DNA of 64,000 nt, from contig NC_081852.1 of NCBI RefSeq assembly GCF_963259705.1, positions 59,272,859 through 59,336,858 of the forward strand, read 5' to 3'. This DNA is from Myotis daubentonii. Its lineage: Eukaryota > Chordata > Mammalia > Chiroptera > Vespertilionidae. Positions 43,746-56,054 of this stretch are shown one piece after another (position 1 is the stretch's first letter; the number at the start of each line of letters is the position of its first letter). Under the pieces are notes generated by a model that saw only the letters and a program-made list of their open reading frames with translations, did not search any database and was not told the DNA's origin. The position numbers and the translations under genes are program-made.

Positions 43746-45033
43746 AAGAAAAAAACTAAACCAATATTGAACTCTAGCTACTTCGGCGGGAAGTATGCTG
43801 TTGTCTGCAACTTACTCTGAGATGCATAAACACCAGAACACTTGATGGATGGACAGATGGGTAAATGTGTGATGAAACACGGATAGTAAAATGTTAGTGG
43901 CAATCGAAGTGGGGGGTATCAAGTGTTGATATGTAATGTCCTATTCCTTTTGGCAACTTCAATCTTTATAATAAATGTTGGGAGATCATTTAAAATTAAA
44001 AGCTAAGAGGGCTGAAGCTGACGGTCCTGTCTGTGAATCTGCACCGGGACATGGTGAGTGCTCTTCCGCGTCTCAAACGGAACCCACGCCAGCTGTCTCC
44101 TCTCCAACCATGAGGCCCAGCCTGGAACCCTCAGGCAGGTTATTCAACGACGGCTGGTCCAGCGAGGCCCAGCAGCAGGGCAGCACTGCATGGTGCGGGT
44201 CCTTTCGGGCAGGGGACCGTCCGCAGCCCATCCCTCTGGGCAGCTGTGGGCCCATGAGAAAAACAGAGAGTCAGGAGCCACAGAAAGAAGGTCCAGGTCT
44301 TGAAGCAGTAAAGCCCAAACTTCTCTTCTCTACAATTTGAGTCTGGAAATTTTTTAAAAACCTTAAAATTCAAGTCCTGAATAACTTTAGTCTAAAAGTA
44401 GGCCCCTGTCAAGTCACCATGTGAGAAATCTTCCCAGCTGATCCTTCCATTCACTGGCAGTCATAACGATGCCACCACGCCCTGAGCTGGCAGTATCACA
44501 TCCCACCCCAAGTGGGGCAGGTCCCCAGGCTGCAGAAGAGGGCACACCACAAACACTGGTCCAACTTATCCTCAACTCGGGGAGGCCGGGCACCCCCAGC
44601 CCCTCTCCAGTGGGGGCTCCAGTGCAGCAGAGGACCTCCCACTGGGCTCTCGCCAGGCTTGGGGAAGACAGAACTTCATGCTGTTGCCGCCAACCCCAGC
44701 CAACTTCCCAAGGTCAAGGACTGCCGCCCTCCCCTTTGCCCCCTTCACTTCCTCTCTCTGTTCTACCTCCTCCCAAAGGGAGCCAGTGTTCCCAAGTACC
44801 CACTTAACATCACCTGTCCCTCTGGCCTACATCCACCAAAGCTAAAGCCAAGAACCACCCAGTGGCCAGGGCCCTGCTGTCAGGGGTCAGCTGAAAGCCC
44901 CAAGGCTGGCATGAGTTCAGGGGGATGGAGCCAAGGGAGTCAGCACACAGAGCTAATTTGATGGGCCCACAGCCAAGAAAGACACCAACTCTCCCTACAC
45001 AGTTGCCCACTGGTCACCAAGAAGAGGGAGGAC
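43746..45033. other. Unique intronic sequence
   Basis: No exon or confident repeat. The first 250 bp may be further L1 tail. Confidence 0.4.
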
Positions 45034-45335
45034 GAGTCAGGATCCTAACAAAGTGGGGAATGAGGAGGGGGTGTGGATGGGAAGCAGGGGATGTGAAAGG
45101 GGAGGAGGGGGTGTGAAGGGGGAGAAGGGAGTGTAGAGGGGGAGAAGGGGTGTGGAGGGGGAGGACGGGGGTTGTAGGAAAGAGGGGAGGTGGATGGGGA
45201 GGGGGGTTGTGATGGGGAGGAGGGGATGTGGATGGGGAGGAAGGGATGTGGATGGGGAAGAGGGAGTGTGGAGGGGAGGAAGGGGTGTGGACAGGGAGGA
45301 AGTGGAGGAGAAGAGGGGGGGACAGGGCAGGCATG
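45034..45335. repeat. Purine-rich G-run minisatellite
   Basis: About 300 bp of almost pure purines interrupted by regular TGTG or GTGGA steps, built from degenerate units like GGGGAGGAGGGGGTGTGAAG. The plus strand carries many runs of three to six G, suitable for G-quadruplexes. The complementary strand is a polypyrimidine tract suitable for triplex (H-DNA). Relative to INPP5A transcription the C-rich strand would be in the RNA. Confidence 0.9.
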
Positions 45336-48300
45336 ACCTCTGACCAGCCCTGTCATTAGCTGAGGCTCACCCTGGGAAACTTGGAGCTAAGTGCACCACA
45401 GGCCCTGTCCCTGGTCCCCAAATCTTCCTCCTGGGCCTGGACACACACATGCAGGAATATGCACAGGCGACTGTGCGCCTGGCCTGCCCTTAGGTCAGAG
45501 AGGATGCGGCAGCCTCTGTGTGCCCTGTCCCCGAGGCTACCACACTCCGATCTGCACAGCACTCCTGTTGGGGAATTGTTGATGTCACCCCATCTCACCC
45601 ATGCCCAGGGCAGCTCCACCACATGGACCGGACCCCCCACCAGGAGCACTGGAGCCTCCAGGGCCTGATGCCTAACATCTGGTTCACAGTCAGGACCTGG
45701 GGAGATGACGGAAAAGGGGGGGCAGGAGCCACACCTGCCGACAGGTACACCACACCTGAGACTTCTGCCCCACAGCCGCTGGGCCCTCCCACACTCAGTG
45801 CCCCGGGAAACACAAACCGCCCAAGGCGCAGTCCAAGCCCACACAGCAGCACACACTGCTGAGGGACCGGGCGGAGGAGGTGTCTGACTCCGCTCTGGGA
45901 GAGGAGAGGCTCACACCACTCCAGTTTGCAGAGACCAGCAGGGGACAAGCAGCAAGTTGTTACCAAGTGCTGGCTGACGTCCTCCACGTACGTACTGCAG
46001 ACTCTATATGGCTATTGTTTGCACTAAAACCACATAAAAACATAAGGCACATGGCCATGTGACGGGAGGGAGGCCCAGCCTCTCAACTATGGTCCAAACA
46101 GGGTCACGTTCCACAGTAAATACTGTGTCCAAACAGACACAACAAAGTGAGGGCATTTGTCTTTTTTTATGGACATTAAATCAGTGTTTGGCAAAGTTTT
46201 TTATACGGGCATAACCTCCCAAGGGTTAAATAACTCTTTCCCGAATATTTTAATTTTAGAATTCCTGGTTTTCTTTCAATACAAATTCAGTACTGAGCCT
46301 GATCTCAAAACATCCAGAAATCTCAATGTCAGGGCTGTTCTGCACCGCCAAGGGGCAGTCGCTAAGCTCCTCAAGGCTCCTGTCTCAAATTAGGGGCTCG
46401 AGGTTCCCCAAAACAAATGGGCTAGAACCAGAGCGAAGGGTGCCCCGGGGGACAGAGCATGCTGCCCTGTGTCCCAGAGAAGCGCTCAGGGAAGCACACT
46501 GCCCCTGCCCACTGATGCCAGGCCTCTCCAAGACAGAAATGGCTGTGCCGATCAGCCATCACGCCCACCATCAGCCCTTCAGGCAATGGCCACGCCCTTT
46601 TTTGTCCTCTGGGCATCTCTGCCAAGGCCCTGAGACCCCGCCTTTGGGTCCCCTCCTGGAGAAGTTATCCCCAACTGCACCCAGCGGGTTAGGCCCCTAT
46701 GCGGGCCCTGGACTAATGCACTCTCTTCCCACTCCGACGTGGGCCTAAGCTGGGTCCCAAGTGCTTCCCCTGGTCACACTTGTCACTGACTCAGGCCAGG
46801 TGTGTCACAGCCCAGATAAATCTGCCACTCGAGAAGTCACACACCCAGAGATAACACTGGTGGGTGTGGGCTTCCGCTGCCTTGCTGACCTCACCTCTCC
46901 ACATAACTTCACCATGTGAGACGGAGCCTGGCACTCACCGCTCTCCACCAGCCACAGTCAGCGGTTGCCCGGGGGGTGGGGGTAGGGGGCTGGTGTTGTC
47001 CTTTGAACTTCTCTTCAGGCGCTGCGTCCTGCCTGGGAATGCCCTGTGCTCTCCTCCCTGCCTGTGCTCCTGCCCCTCAGAGTCCCCCAACACTCCTCAA
47101 AGTCCCCCTTCCAAGGTCCCCCTCAAAGTTTCCTGAGCCCCCAAGAACTGGCCCTTACAGCTGCAGCTCTCGGCCCTTCAGTGGCCTCATGCCAATCTGG
47201 TTTGACTGTGACCTGCATTTGGGGGAAAGAGGGAGGAGAGCAGACACCAGCAGCGCCCACCCCAGCAGCACAGAGAGGTCTGTTCTGGAACTTGGGTCCA
47301 GCTGTGGGAGGACAGCTGGCCCATGTGTTTTGGGTACAGAACCCCAACTCCCAGAAAGTGTGAGCTCCAGTCAGCACAGGCGAGACGCGAGTCCACTGAG
47401 ACCTGTGCTTAATATAGAAGGTAAATGCCTAATACTTAAAGTAATGCAGACAAGCTTGTATTCCAAGATAACCTAGAATATTCCAAGATGCGCACCGCTA
47501 CCCAGCCAAGTGGAAGGGCACCTGTGTTGTGTGCAGTTTAGGCCCCAGAGCGGGCAGAGTGCCGGGAGGGAGAGGACAGAGGAGCAGGGAGAAGGATGAC
47601 ATCCCAGCCTGAAGCCTCTCCAGCTACCACGGCTTTGGACAGCCACCCACAGCCGGAAGCCAAGACCAGGGTTCTTGCCCCTCTCCATCCAGGGCTGGGA
47701 CCCCCAACTCCCCAGGAACTGGGTCCTAGAAGCCAGGGCAATGCCCAGCACTAACACATTACCTCATTCCTAACTGTGGGTGAGGCGGCAGCTGGGGTGC
47801 AGGGAGATCTGTCCTGGAGCCACCCAGAGAAATCCTCTCCCCAAAGTGCCATGCATGGTACAGGAGGAGACAGGGCCACATAATTATGTCAGGCCTTTCG
47901 GCAGCAAGTGTGAGAAGCGAGCTATTGTACGAGTAAGAAGGAAACCAGGCAGGCAACACTTCAGGGTCCCCCACAGCCCTGACCAGCAGGACCCTGGCAG
48001 ATCAACTGCACAGGAGATCAAGGCCTGGGCATGAGCAGGGCTGGCTGGAAAGGCAGCCCTGAGGGCGGCGCCAAGGAGCAGCTGTCTGAGTTCATACTTG
48101 ACTCCTCATCAACGTAAACACTGCTCACAGAATTTCAAATAAACGACTTCTGCGGGGAAAAGCCTAGAAGTAAATACACTCAGATGGTTGTGGTCTGCTT
48201 GGGGAAGTGGGATCATTCTAGTCTTTTCCCCTTTTCACTAGTTTCCAAATGATTGTGGATGTGGTTAGATTGCTTTGGTAGTTACTAACCTTACGATTTC

Positions 48301-49738
48301 AAGCCAGGTCGATATTGTCCATTCAGTGCCCACAGCTGACAGGTATCCTTCCTGTGAGTTCTGCAGGTGCCCCAGCTTGTGCAAACCCTCTCCACCCACT
48401 CTGGCCTGAGTGAGCTCATAGGGTGAGTGCCCATCTCCTCCTAAAGCCCACCTGGGACGATGCCAGTCCACTGGTAGCTGCCGGGCCTCCACAGGCCTCT
48501 CCAGGGGCCCACGGGCAGGTGAAAAGGACCAGCACTCAGGCGGGAAGCAGGGGTGATCCAAACGCCCCCAATTGGCAGGGCCAGGCAGTCCTCCCAGAGA
48601 TGGGCCAACACCAGCCCAGACATGGACCCGATGCTCAGGAGAATGCCCCCAGCAGCAATGAGCCCAGGAACCGACGCGCCAGAGCTCACCCCTCATCTGG
48701 GCCCTCAGTTAACATTCAAATAGCCTCATGGGCTTTCACACTTCCAGGCGTGGGCTCAAGAGAAACTTCATCTGTCAAACTGCAGACTTACTGTCATTTC
48801 AGCCACACTCTGCACTTTGTACTGTCTGCTCAGCTGTAAGGCTCCCCAACCTGAGGCTGCTCACCAGCCTCCTGTACCCATTCACCGGGATTCCCTCCCC
48901 CCAGAGTTTCAGGGGGCATTCCACAGACCACTATAAATTAAAGGGGAAACCCAGGCTCCCTAAGCCACAGCTCACTTGCCAGGATCAGCCTCAGTCCATC
49001 CATAAACCAAAAGATGGCCATCCTCACTGGCTCACATGACATGCCCCTGTGCCCAGGGGGCTCGCACCACCACTGGGTCCAAGTGGGGTCCAGGCCCTCG
49101 GGGGCTCACCACAATGCGTGCTCATCGTTGAGGACACGGTCAGCCTCATAGAATAAAACATTTTAAATAAAACTTCAGTTGTTTTTAACCAGAGAGAATT
49201 GATGACAATCCAAAAGGAAAAGATATAGAAAGTATCTGAATTTCAAATCTACTGTGGCCAGAATTAACCAGATGTTCTCAGATGTCCAATGTTTACAAGA
49301 ATTTCAAAAAGAAACTATGAATAAGAACATATCATTGCAATCTTGATTTATGGCCTCACTTTTTGCAAATATATGCAGCAAATTTACATGTTTGGGGCAA
49401 TAACATTTCAATACTCATTATTTTTTCACAAAAGTGTTTAATAATTTGATTGAAATGGAAAATTCAAGGCTTTAGTTAAAGATAGCTTAATAATTGTGTT
49501 GATCTCATGGAGCTGCTAGGAATCATTCTGGAAATATTAGAACTTAACTGCCAATACTCGTAAAAGGATTTCCGTAAGAAACACGCAGACAAAACCGTAG
49601 CTGGCTATTGCAGAGACGGAACCAGATGAACACCAGAAGGACTGCTGAGGTTTGGGCCAGCACGTAAAAAATGTTCTAGATGTTGTAATTGAGCACTAAG
49701 TTATCACATGATGATTCAAAAAAAGTGGGAGTATAAGT
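45336..49738. other. Unique intronic sequence
   Basis: About 4.4 kb with no confident exon, RNA gene or mobile element. GC-rich to about 49100, then AT-rich (49150-49600). The open frames present have no recognisable product. Confidence 0.4.
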
Positions 49739-49751
49739 CACAATGTCTTTT

Positions 49752-49951
49752 TTTTATTTCAGAGAGGAAGGGAGAGGGAGAAAGAGAACGAAATATCAAT
49801 GATGACAATCAATCATTGTTTGGCTGCCTCCTGCATGGCCCTTACTGGGTATTGAGCCCACAACCCAGGCATGTGCCCTTGACCGAAACTGAGCCGGGAC
49901 CCTTCAGTCCACAGGCTGACGCGCTACTCACTGAGCAAAACTGGCTAGGGC
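49752..49951 (-). mobile_element. Ves-family SINE
   Basis: Minus orientation; the head end is GAGCAAAACTGGCTAGGGC. Duplications CACAATGTCTTTT (49739-49751) and CACAATATCTTTT (49952-49964) differ at one base. The head-region wording (CCTTCAGTCCACAGGCTGAC) places it in a subfamily different from the CATGACCTCCTGGTTCATAG copies. Confidence 0.93.
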
Positions 49952-49984
49952 CACAATATCTTTTCTCAATAAATCATAAATTTT

Positions 49985-50187
49985 ATTTTTAAAATATTTT
50001 TACTGATTTCAGAGAGGAAGGGAGAGAGAAATAGAAACATCAATGATGAGAGGGAATCACTGATGGGTTAGCTCCTGCATGATCCTGGATTGAGCCCACA
50101 ACCCGGGCATGTGCCCTGACTGGGAATCAAACCATGACCTCCTGGTTCATAGGTCCACACTCAACCACTGAGCCATGTTGGCTGGGC
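49985..50187 (-). mobile_element. Ves-type SINE
   Basis: Minus orientation, 34 bp after the previous SINE. Contains AGAAACATCAATGATGAGAG, CCATGACCTCCTGGTTCATA and GAGCCATGTTGGCTGGGC. Target duplications are not clear, possibly because it inserted into A/T-rich sequence. Confidence 0.9.
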
Positions 50188-50597
50188 TTTTAATTCTTTC
50201 GATTTTTTCTTATATTCTGGCACTGGTTTTCTTTTTCCTTCCTGAAAAGTATAGAAAATGGCGCATTCTACTTTGATACTCTTAGATTTGATGAAATTCG
50301 GTATATCTCTGTCCCGTTTAGAAGTGACTGGTGTAAGGGCTGAGAAGTGGATTCAGATGTTTTTACCACACTGTGTCAAAACACACTAAATAACCCATCT
50401 TCTCTGACAGAAATGCCACCCTCGTCACATGCCGAGTTCTCGTGTGTGCTCATGTGTCTTTCTAGGTTCTAACATGTCTCACTGACCTTTCTCTTTTCCC
50501 CCCACTTATATTGCAGTAGAATTGACATATAACATTGTCTGAGCTCAAGGTGTACAACGTGAGAATCTGATACATGTACATACAGTCACAGCTACAC
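50188..50597. other. Intronic sequence with an L1-like piece
   Basis: No exon. From about 50505 the text GTAGAATTGACATATAACAT and AAGGTGTACAACGTGAGAAT resembles the 3' UTR of old L1s. Confidence 0.35.
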
Positions 50598-51150
50598 AAT
50601 GATGTTCAGTCAATGACGGGCAGCACAGACGACGCTGGTCCCCTAGATTATAATGGAGCTGAAAAATGCCTGTTGCTCAGTGCCGTCATAGCTGTGATCA
50701 CATGGTCCCGGCACAACACTCCTCACCCGTGTGGTGATGCTGCCTGTCGTGTACAGTGCAGCCCCTACACTTATGTACAGAAAGTGAGAGTAGATGATGA
50801 TGATAAACAACCATATTACAGGTTTATGCATTCACTACACTTTCCATCATTATTTTAGAGTGTACTCTTTTACTTACAGAAAAAGTTTGGGATAAACAGT
50901 AGCCGTGTTACACTGGCAGTAGCCTCATATGCCCCATGTTTACAGGGTGTCTTGATGTATCATGTTCTCTTGTGCCTAATTTAATCGCAGGTTGTTCTAT
51001 AAATTTAGTGTAGCCTAAGTGTACATTGTTATAAAGTCTACAGTCATGTCTAGTTGTGTCTTGACTTCGACACTCACTCACCCTCACTCCCGGACTAACC
51101 CAGAACACATCCTGTCCTATAAGCTCCATTCATGGTGAGTGTCCTGTCCA
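50598..51150 (+). mobile_element. Ancient interspersed repeat, probably an old DNA transposon
   Basis: GGTCCCCTAGATTATAATGG, GGAGCTGAAAAATGCCTGTT, GTTTATGCATTCACTACACT, TTTTAGAGTGTACTC and TTAGTGTAGCCTAAGTGTAC follow the order of an ancient mammalian repeat that I recognise by wording but cannot name with certainty. Heavily mutated, non-coding. Confidence 0.4.
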
Positions 51151-51261
51151 CGTGGAGGCAAGACGGAGGAATGCCACTGCCAGAGGAGACTGGGGAGACA
51201 TGGCGACTTAATGCAGGTCCCTAGACGGGACCCTGGGACAGAAAAGGGGCATCAGTGGAAA

Positions 51262-51440
51262 CCTGGTATGACCCAAATAGTCTGTGGTTTAGTCAATACT
51301 GTTGATGTTAATTTCTCAGCTCTGACAAAGGTACCACTGTTGTGTCTGATGTTCATGGGAGGGAAGTACAGGGACTCTGCGCTATTTGCAATCTGACTGT
51401 AAATCTAAAATTTTCCCAAACTATAAAGTTTTATAAAAGT
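51262..51440 (+). mobile_element. Old L1 3' end relic
   Basis: GTCAATACTGTTGATGTTAA, GGGACTCTGCGCTATTTGCA and TGACTGTAAATCTAAAATTT then AAAGTTTTATAAAAG match the end of old L1 3' UTRs. Confidence 0.4.
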
Positions 51441-52929
51441 TCCTTCTTTTGTGAAAAAGGTGGGATTTCTCGTTTTGGTTTTTGAACGGTGCTCCATGCA
51501 TTTCCTTCCTGCTTTTGCAGAGTGCAGTGTGAGGATCTGATGGGGGCATCCAACCTTGATCCAAGAGGGACTTCCATGGGCACAGGGAATAGCAGGATGG
51601 GGGGATAAGAGAGCTGGAGCCCCGGTAACATTCCAAGCCACCAGCCCACCAGCAGCCTCCCCCTCCAAACCTTCCACTGCATATAGGATTAAGTAGCTAT
51701 TTAAGCCAATGTGAATAGAGATTCTGTTACTTGCATCCTGACACTGTGTTTCCTGGGAGACCTGCCAGATTTAAAGATGAACAAAAGTTCTGGTCACCAG
51801 TCCATAAAGCTGCAGTCAGTCATTTACACCATGAAGTTTTTAGCAATTGTTCCCAATTGAAATAGGTGTTTACATCTAGAAACAACATTGTTCGCCACTC
51901 TGTGTACACTTCCTGTTTTGGTGGTTGTAGGTGAACAGGACGATGCCTGCTCTCAAACTAAAGAGAGAAAAAGGTCCCAGAGAATAGTTACGTTAACATC
52001 CAAACTGAACTGCTCTTCTCATGTCTCAGGTCTCATCTTAAAAATCAAAAACATTCACACGTAATCTGCCAAACAAATGAATGAGGGAATGAATGTTGAA
52101 TGATGTAATCAGGTTTTTAAATTTTTTTTTTAATTCAGAGGGCTACTCTCGCCAACCTGAATTATACCACACATTACACAAAATTATTCTAATCATGAAA
52201 ACTTTAGATGCCATAACAGACTCTGTCTTCAAAAAACGTAAAGCCCAAATCAATACACACACACTAAGAGATTTCAGTAAAATGACAAGCAGAATATGAG
52301 TGACAATCTGGATAAGTTGGACAGTAATCGCCTGAATTAAAAATAAATGCCATTTATTGAGCATCTACCCCCAAAAGTTACTAATTCTGCATAAGCTGCC
52401 TGTGCCTTCATCCATCCGTCCTCTCTTCAACCTTTCACTGGGCTCATCTGCCTTCGTATAGATCGTGTTTCCCAAGTTCATGCCTGTGTATCTGATGATC
52501 ACAAAGGGGTTTCTTCTGTTCAGAAGAAACAATGCTACTACCTGCGATGTATGAACTTCATTACTAAATTCTAGGCATTCTCCTGAGTTGTTCAGATGCA
52601 TAATCATATGTGTAAATATGATTTGTAAATATGTATGCTCTCCAGGTACATAACAATATTTGTAATTATGATTTGCAACTATGTAAATGTGTAAATATGC
52701 AATATGACTTGCAAATATTAAAACAGCTTTGATTCTCCATTTTAACATTCCAATATTTTAGTCTTCTTTCTCTTGTTTAATTATTAGGTGCACTAGTTAG
52801 AGCTCCTAGAACTATACTAAATAATCATGGTTATACCAGGTATCTATCTGTCTTAACCCCGACTCTAAAAGAAATGTTTGATCTCCATGTTTTAAAATCA
52901 TATTAAGAAAAATATACCTGTTTCAATCT
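51441..52929. other. Unique and AT-rich intronic sequence
   Basis: No exon. A degenerate AT-rich repetition of TGTAAATATGATTTG-like words lies at about 52605-52720. A T-run sits at about 52121-52132. Confidence 0.4.
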
Positions 52930-53450
52930 TATTAAGAGTAGTCATTTTTTAATCAAGAGATGTTGAATTTTATCAAATACCTTTTCAGCATCTATAGCGA
53001 TGAGCCAATAAGGGTTTTCCTGTTGCTCAATTGTTGACTGGTGGATATGCTGACTTCCATTACCATCTTTCCAACACAAGGCATGCTTCCCCATCCCCGC
53101 CATTTGCTCCTGGAGCCTCTCTGGGATGGTCCCACCACAGGCAGAGTGAGACCACGCGGCAGCTGTCACTGTGGTGCTGCCTTACGGGCCAGTCCTGGCG
53201 TCTCAGTGCCCATAGTCTCTCTTGTGCTGGGGTCATGTAAGTAGAAGGAGGTGGTTGTCCTCGACAGTTGGGAGTATCCACTGTTGAAAGCTATGCCTGG
53301 AGCTTTGGGGGGCAGTGGCTTTAGGTCCATCAATCATTTTTCTCTAATAATGGGCCGATTCAACTTTTTCCTCTCCTCTAGGGTAAGTGTATGTATATTT
53401 TGCTAGAAAAGTATCCATTTCGTTAATTTTTTCAAAATTATTTGAACATA
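52930..53450 (-). mobile_element. Old L1 ORF2 fragments (antisense)
   Basis: On the minus strand, 53031-52945 translates to WLIAIDAEKVFDKIQ, the L1 reverse-transcriptase signature (consensus IDAEKAFDKIQ). Farther upstream, 53450-53344 reads NNFEKINEMDTFLAKY, which matches the ORF2 linker. The segment between is poorly matched or deleted. Confidence 0.6.
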
Positions 53451-55826
53451 GTTGAACAAATAAGTGTCTCCAAACTGAATTTTGGTTGGCAGAGTGGGAT
53501 GTGGCCACCATCCACTGGACACACCTCCTTGACAACTGAATCAGCGGGTACCAGTTAAAGAAGCCCTCCCACTTAGCCCAGCCAGCCAGCCCAGTGAAAA
53601 CCAGCACAGCCATGGCCGGGACATTCTGGGTCCCTGTCCTTCCTTCCTTCTCCCTTTTGGGCTTAGCTTCTCTGTGGACACCCATGCACCCTTCATTTTT
53701 CAATAGCAGGCCTGAGGGACAGCTCCTTCAGCTTTTAGTTATTCAGCACCGGAGCCCGTAATTAAGGTCTTTCAGACACACTGGTATCTACCATGTATTA
53801 CCATGGCTTTTCCTGCCCTGCGTATGCTCTGCGTTCACTTACTGAAACACAGTCTCAGCATTTTGGTAAACTTGTGAACATGAATATGCTCCTGTCCAGC
53901 ATCCTTGATGTAAATATGGGCCCACGCTCAGTTCTGAGACATCTGGTTACCGTGGAAGGGCGCCCCGGCACATGCAGGACTGCCACTCCACTGGCTGTTC
54001 CAGGCCAGCTCCCACCGCCGTCTCTCCAGGGCATGGGCTGTGCAGAGTGCAGTGGGGTGGTGAGGAGACCCGGGAGCCACGTGTGTCGCTTGGCCGGCTC
54101 TCAGGTGCCAGGTCTGGCTGTTCAGGGCCCTATGGCCTCACAGCTGATTCTGAACAAAACATCAAGTTGCTTTCCAGGCCTGCCTACTCCTCAATTCAGA
54201 CTATTACCATCCATTACCCATCTACACTTTGACCCCAAAGTGGGGGTCTGGCTAATGCTTTAAGTAGAAAAAATATATATAAATGAGGACAAACATCAGG
54301 TGGCCCTTTGCACTCCCTCCTCATGGTCTGGTGTCCTAGAAGCACCATGCTCCCCAAACCCAGCCAGAGCCCCAGCCCCAAGGACAAGAACCCCTCAGTC
54401 CCAGTAGGGCTACAGAGACCCCCACCTTCCAGAATCCCCTTCCCTACACCAGGCTGTGCAGGGGCCGGTGCTTCCTCTCGTGACCACCTGAATGAGCTGC
54501 CTACACACTCAGGCTTAACCCAAAGCTGGCCCTGCCCTGCTCCAGGGCAGGGCCCACACCCTCCATCCTGACTCCGTCTGTCCCCCACCAGCCTCCTCTG
54601 CACGCCTCCTGCCCTCCCTTTTCTCAGCCCCTCTGCCTGGTGGGGAGGTTTCCCCGGGTCCTCACCTGGCACGGCCTCCCAGCAGCCCTCCAACCCCACA
54701 GGGCTGTGACTCTGGAACCAGTCCCGTGTTTGCTGTGTCCCCCAGTGTCAGCTCAGGAGACTGGGATGCCGTGATCCCCACTTGAAAGGGCCCCAGCTCA
54801 GTGCAGCCAACACTACATACTTACAATACACAAACAACCTCAAAACAGCATGTTGTTCAGGTCTGACAACTGCTTCTTTAAAAGCTTTCCAGAAGGTTCT
54901 ACTTTGCTCTCAATGGGCAGAGAGTCTCATGTGTATGAAGACGAGGTTAGCCCAGACTGAGCAGCAGGGCAGGACAGTGGGCTTGGGAGTGCCAGACAGA
55001 AATGAGAATCCCTAGGGTTCCCTGTTGGGGGCCACTGGGTGGGAACCCCAGAAAGGACCCTCCCCTTCAGACACACCACCAGCCAGGACATTGAGGGGCT
55101 CATAAGCCGAGGAGTGGATAGCAGAAAACAGAGCAGAGGGATGCTGTTTGGACAAGAGCTCAAGTGTGATTGGGAGAAATAGAGGCAGGAGCTTGGGGAG
55201 CAGTCTGGGTGGGGACCAGTTCATGGGGGAGTGGCCCTCATACCCCCCTTGCCAGTGGGTGTCGCCGGCAGCCCTTTTCTTCAAGGGTGAGGAGTGGACT
55301 GTCCTCTGGGCCCGCATCTGGTTCTAGGATGGGCATAGGATCCCCACAGGCAAAGCGGGGCTTCCATATATCTAAGCCAGTATAGTCATCCTGGGCCCCT
55401 CGCTGTGGATGGTTGGGAAGAGTCAGGTGGGACCATCTAGGAAAGGTCTCCAGTTGTGCAAACAGGAGGGCACAGAAGACAGTGTGGGGAAGCAGGGGAG
55501 GTGGGTATGGGTGCCATGCACTGTGGCAGCCTCTGGGAAGAGCCCAGAAACAAGAAAAGAGTGGGGTCCTAAGGGGTGGCCTCTGCTCTTGCTAGAGGGC
55601 TCCCTGGAAGATCCTGTTGGAACTCCACGCTGAGGCCCAGGAGCTGGTGGCCTGCGTGCTTCCTTCCTCGGGGCAACAGTCGGGGCAGAAAGTCCAGAGC
55701 TTGCCCCTTGGCGATAGTCCCCACACTGGGCCTGAGCCAGAAGCAATGATCCCTGCGAGGCCGGCAGCTACCCACTCCTTTCTGTGGTGCAGGTACAGAG
55801 AAGATACAGGTCCTCAGCGCACCTTC
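53451..55826. other. Unique intronic sequence
   Basis: No exon, RNA gene or confident repeat recognised in this 2.4-kb GC-rich stretch. Confidence 0.4.
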
Positions 55827-55834
55827 TTCTAAAT

Positions 55835-56046
55835 CAGTGGTTCTCAACCTTCTGGCCCTTTAAATACAGTTCCTCATGTTGTGACCCAACCATAAAATTA
55901 TTTTCGTGGCTACTTCATAACTGTAATGTTGCTACTGTTATGAATCGTCATGTAAATATCTGATATGCAGGATGGTCTTAGGCGACCCCTATGAAAGGGT
56001 CGTTCGACTGACAAAGGGGTCGCGACCCACAGGTTGAGAACCGCTG
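55835..56046 (-). mobile_element. SPIN-family hAT transposon, copy 2 (internally deleted)
   Basis: A 212-bp element with the same ends as the copy at 7899-8209 (CAGTGGTTCTCAACCTTC at the left, GGTTGAGAACCGCTG at the right). The 8-bp duplication TTCTAAAT is perfect (55827-55834, 56047-56054). Compared with copy 1 it lacks the AT-rich centre: the junction CAGGATGGTCTTAGG joins points that both carry GATG in copy 1 (8048 and 8134), an 86-bp deletion at 4-bp microhomology. A second small deletion lies near the left end. Confidence 0.9.
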
Positions 56047-56054
56047 TTCTAAAT

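Noticed and set aside
45014..45356. Proline-rich minus-strand frames (HPSSPP-type repeats)
   Set aside because: They are translations of the polypyrimidine strand of the purine-rich tract. No start context or exon structure.
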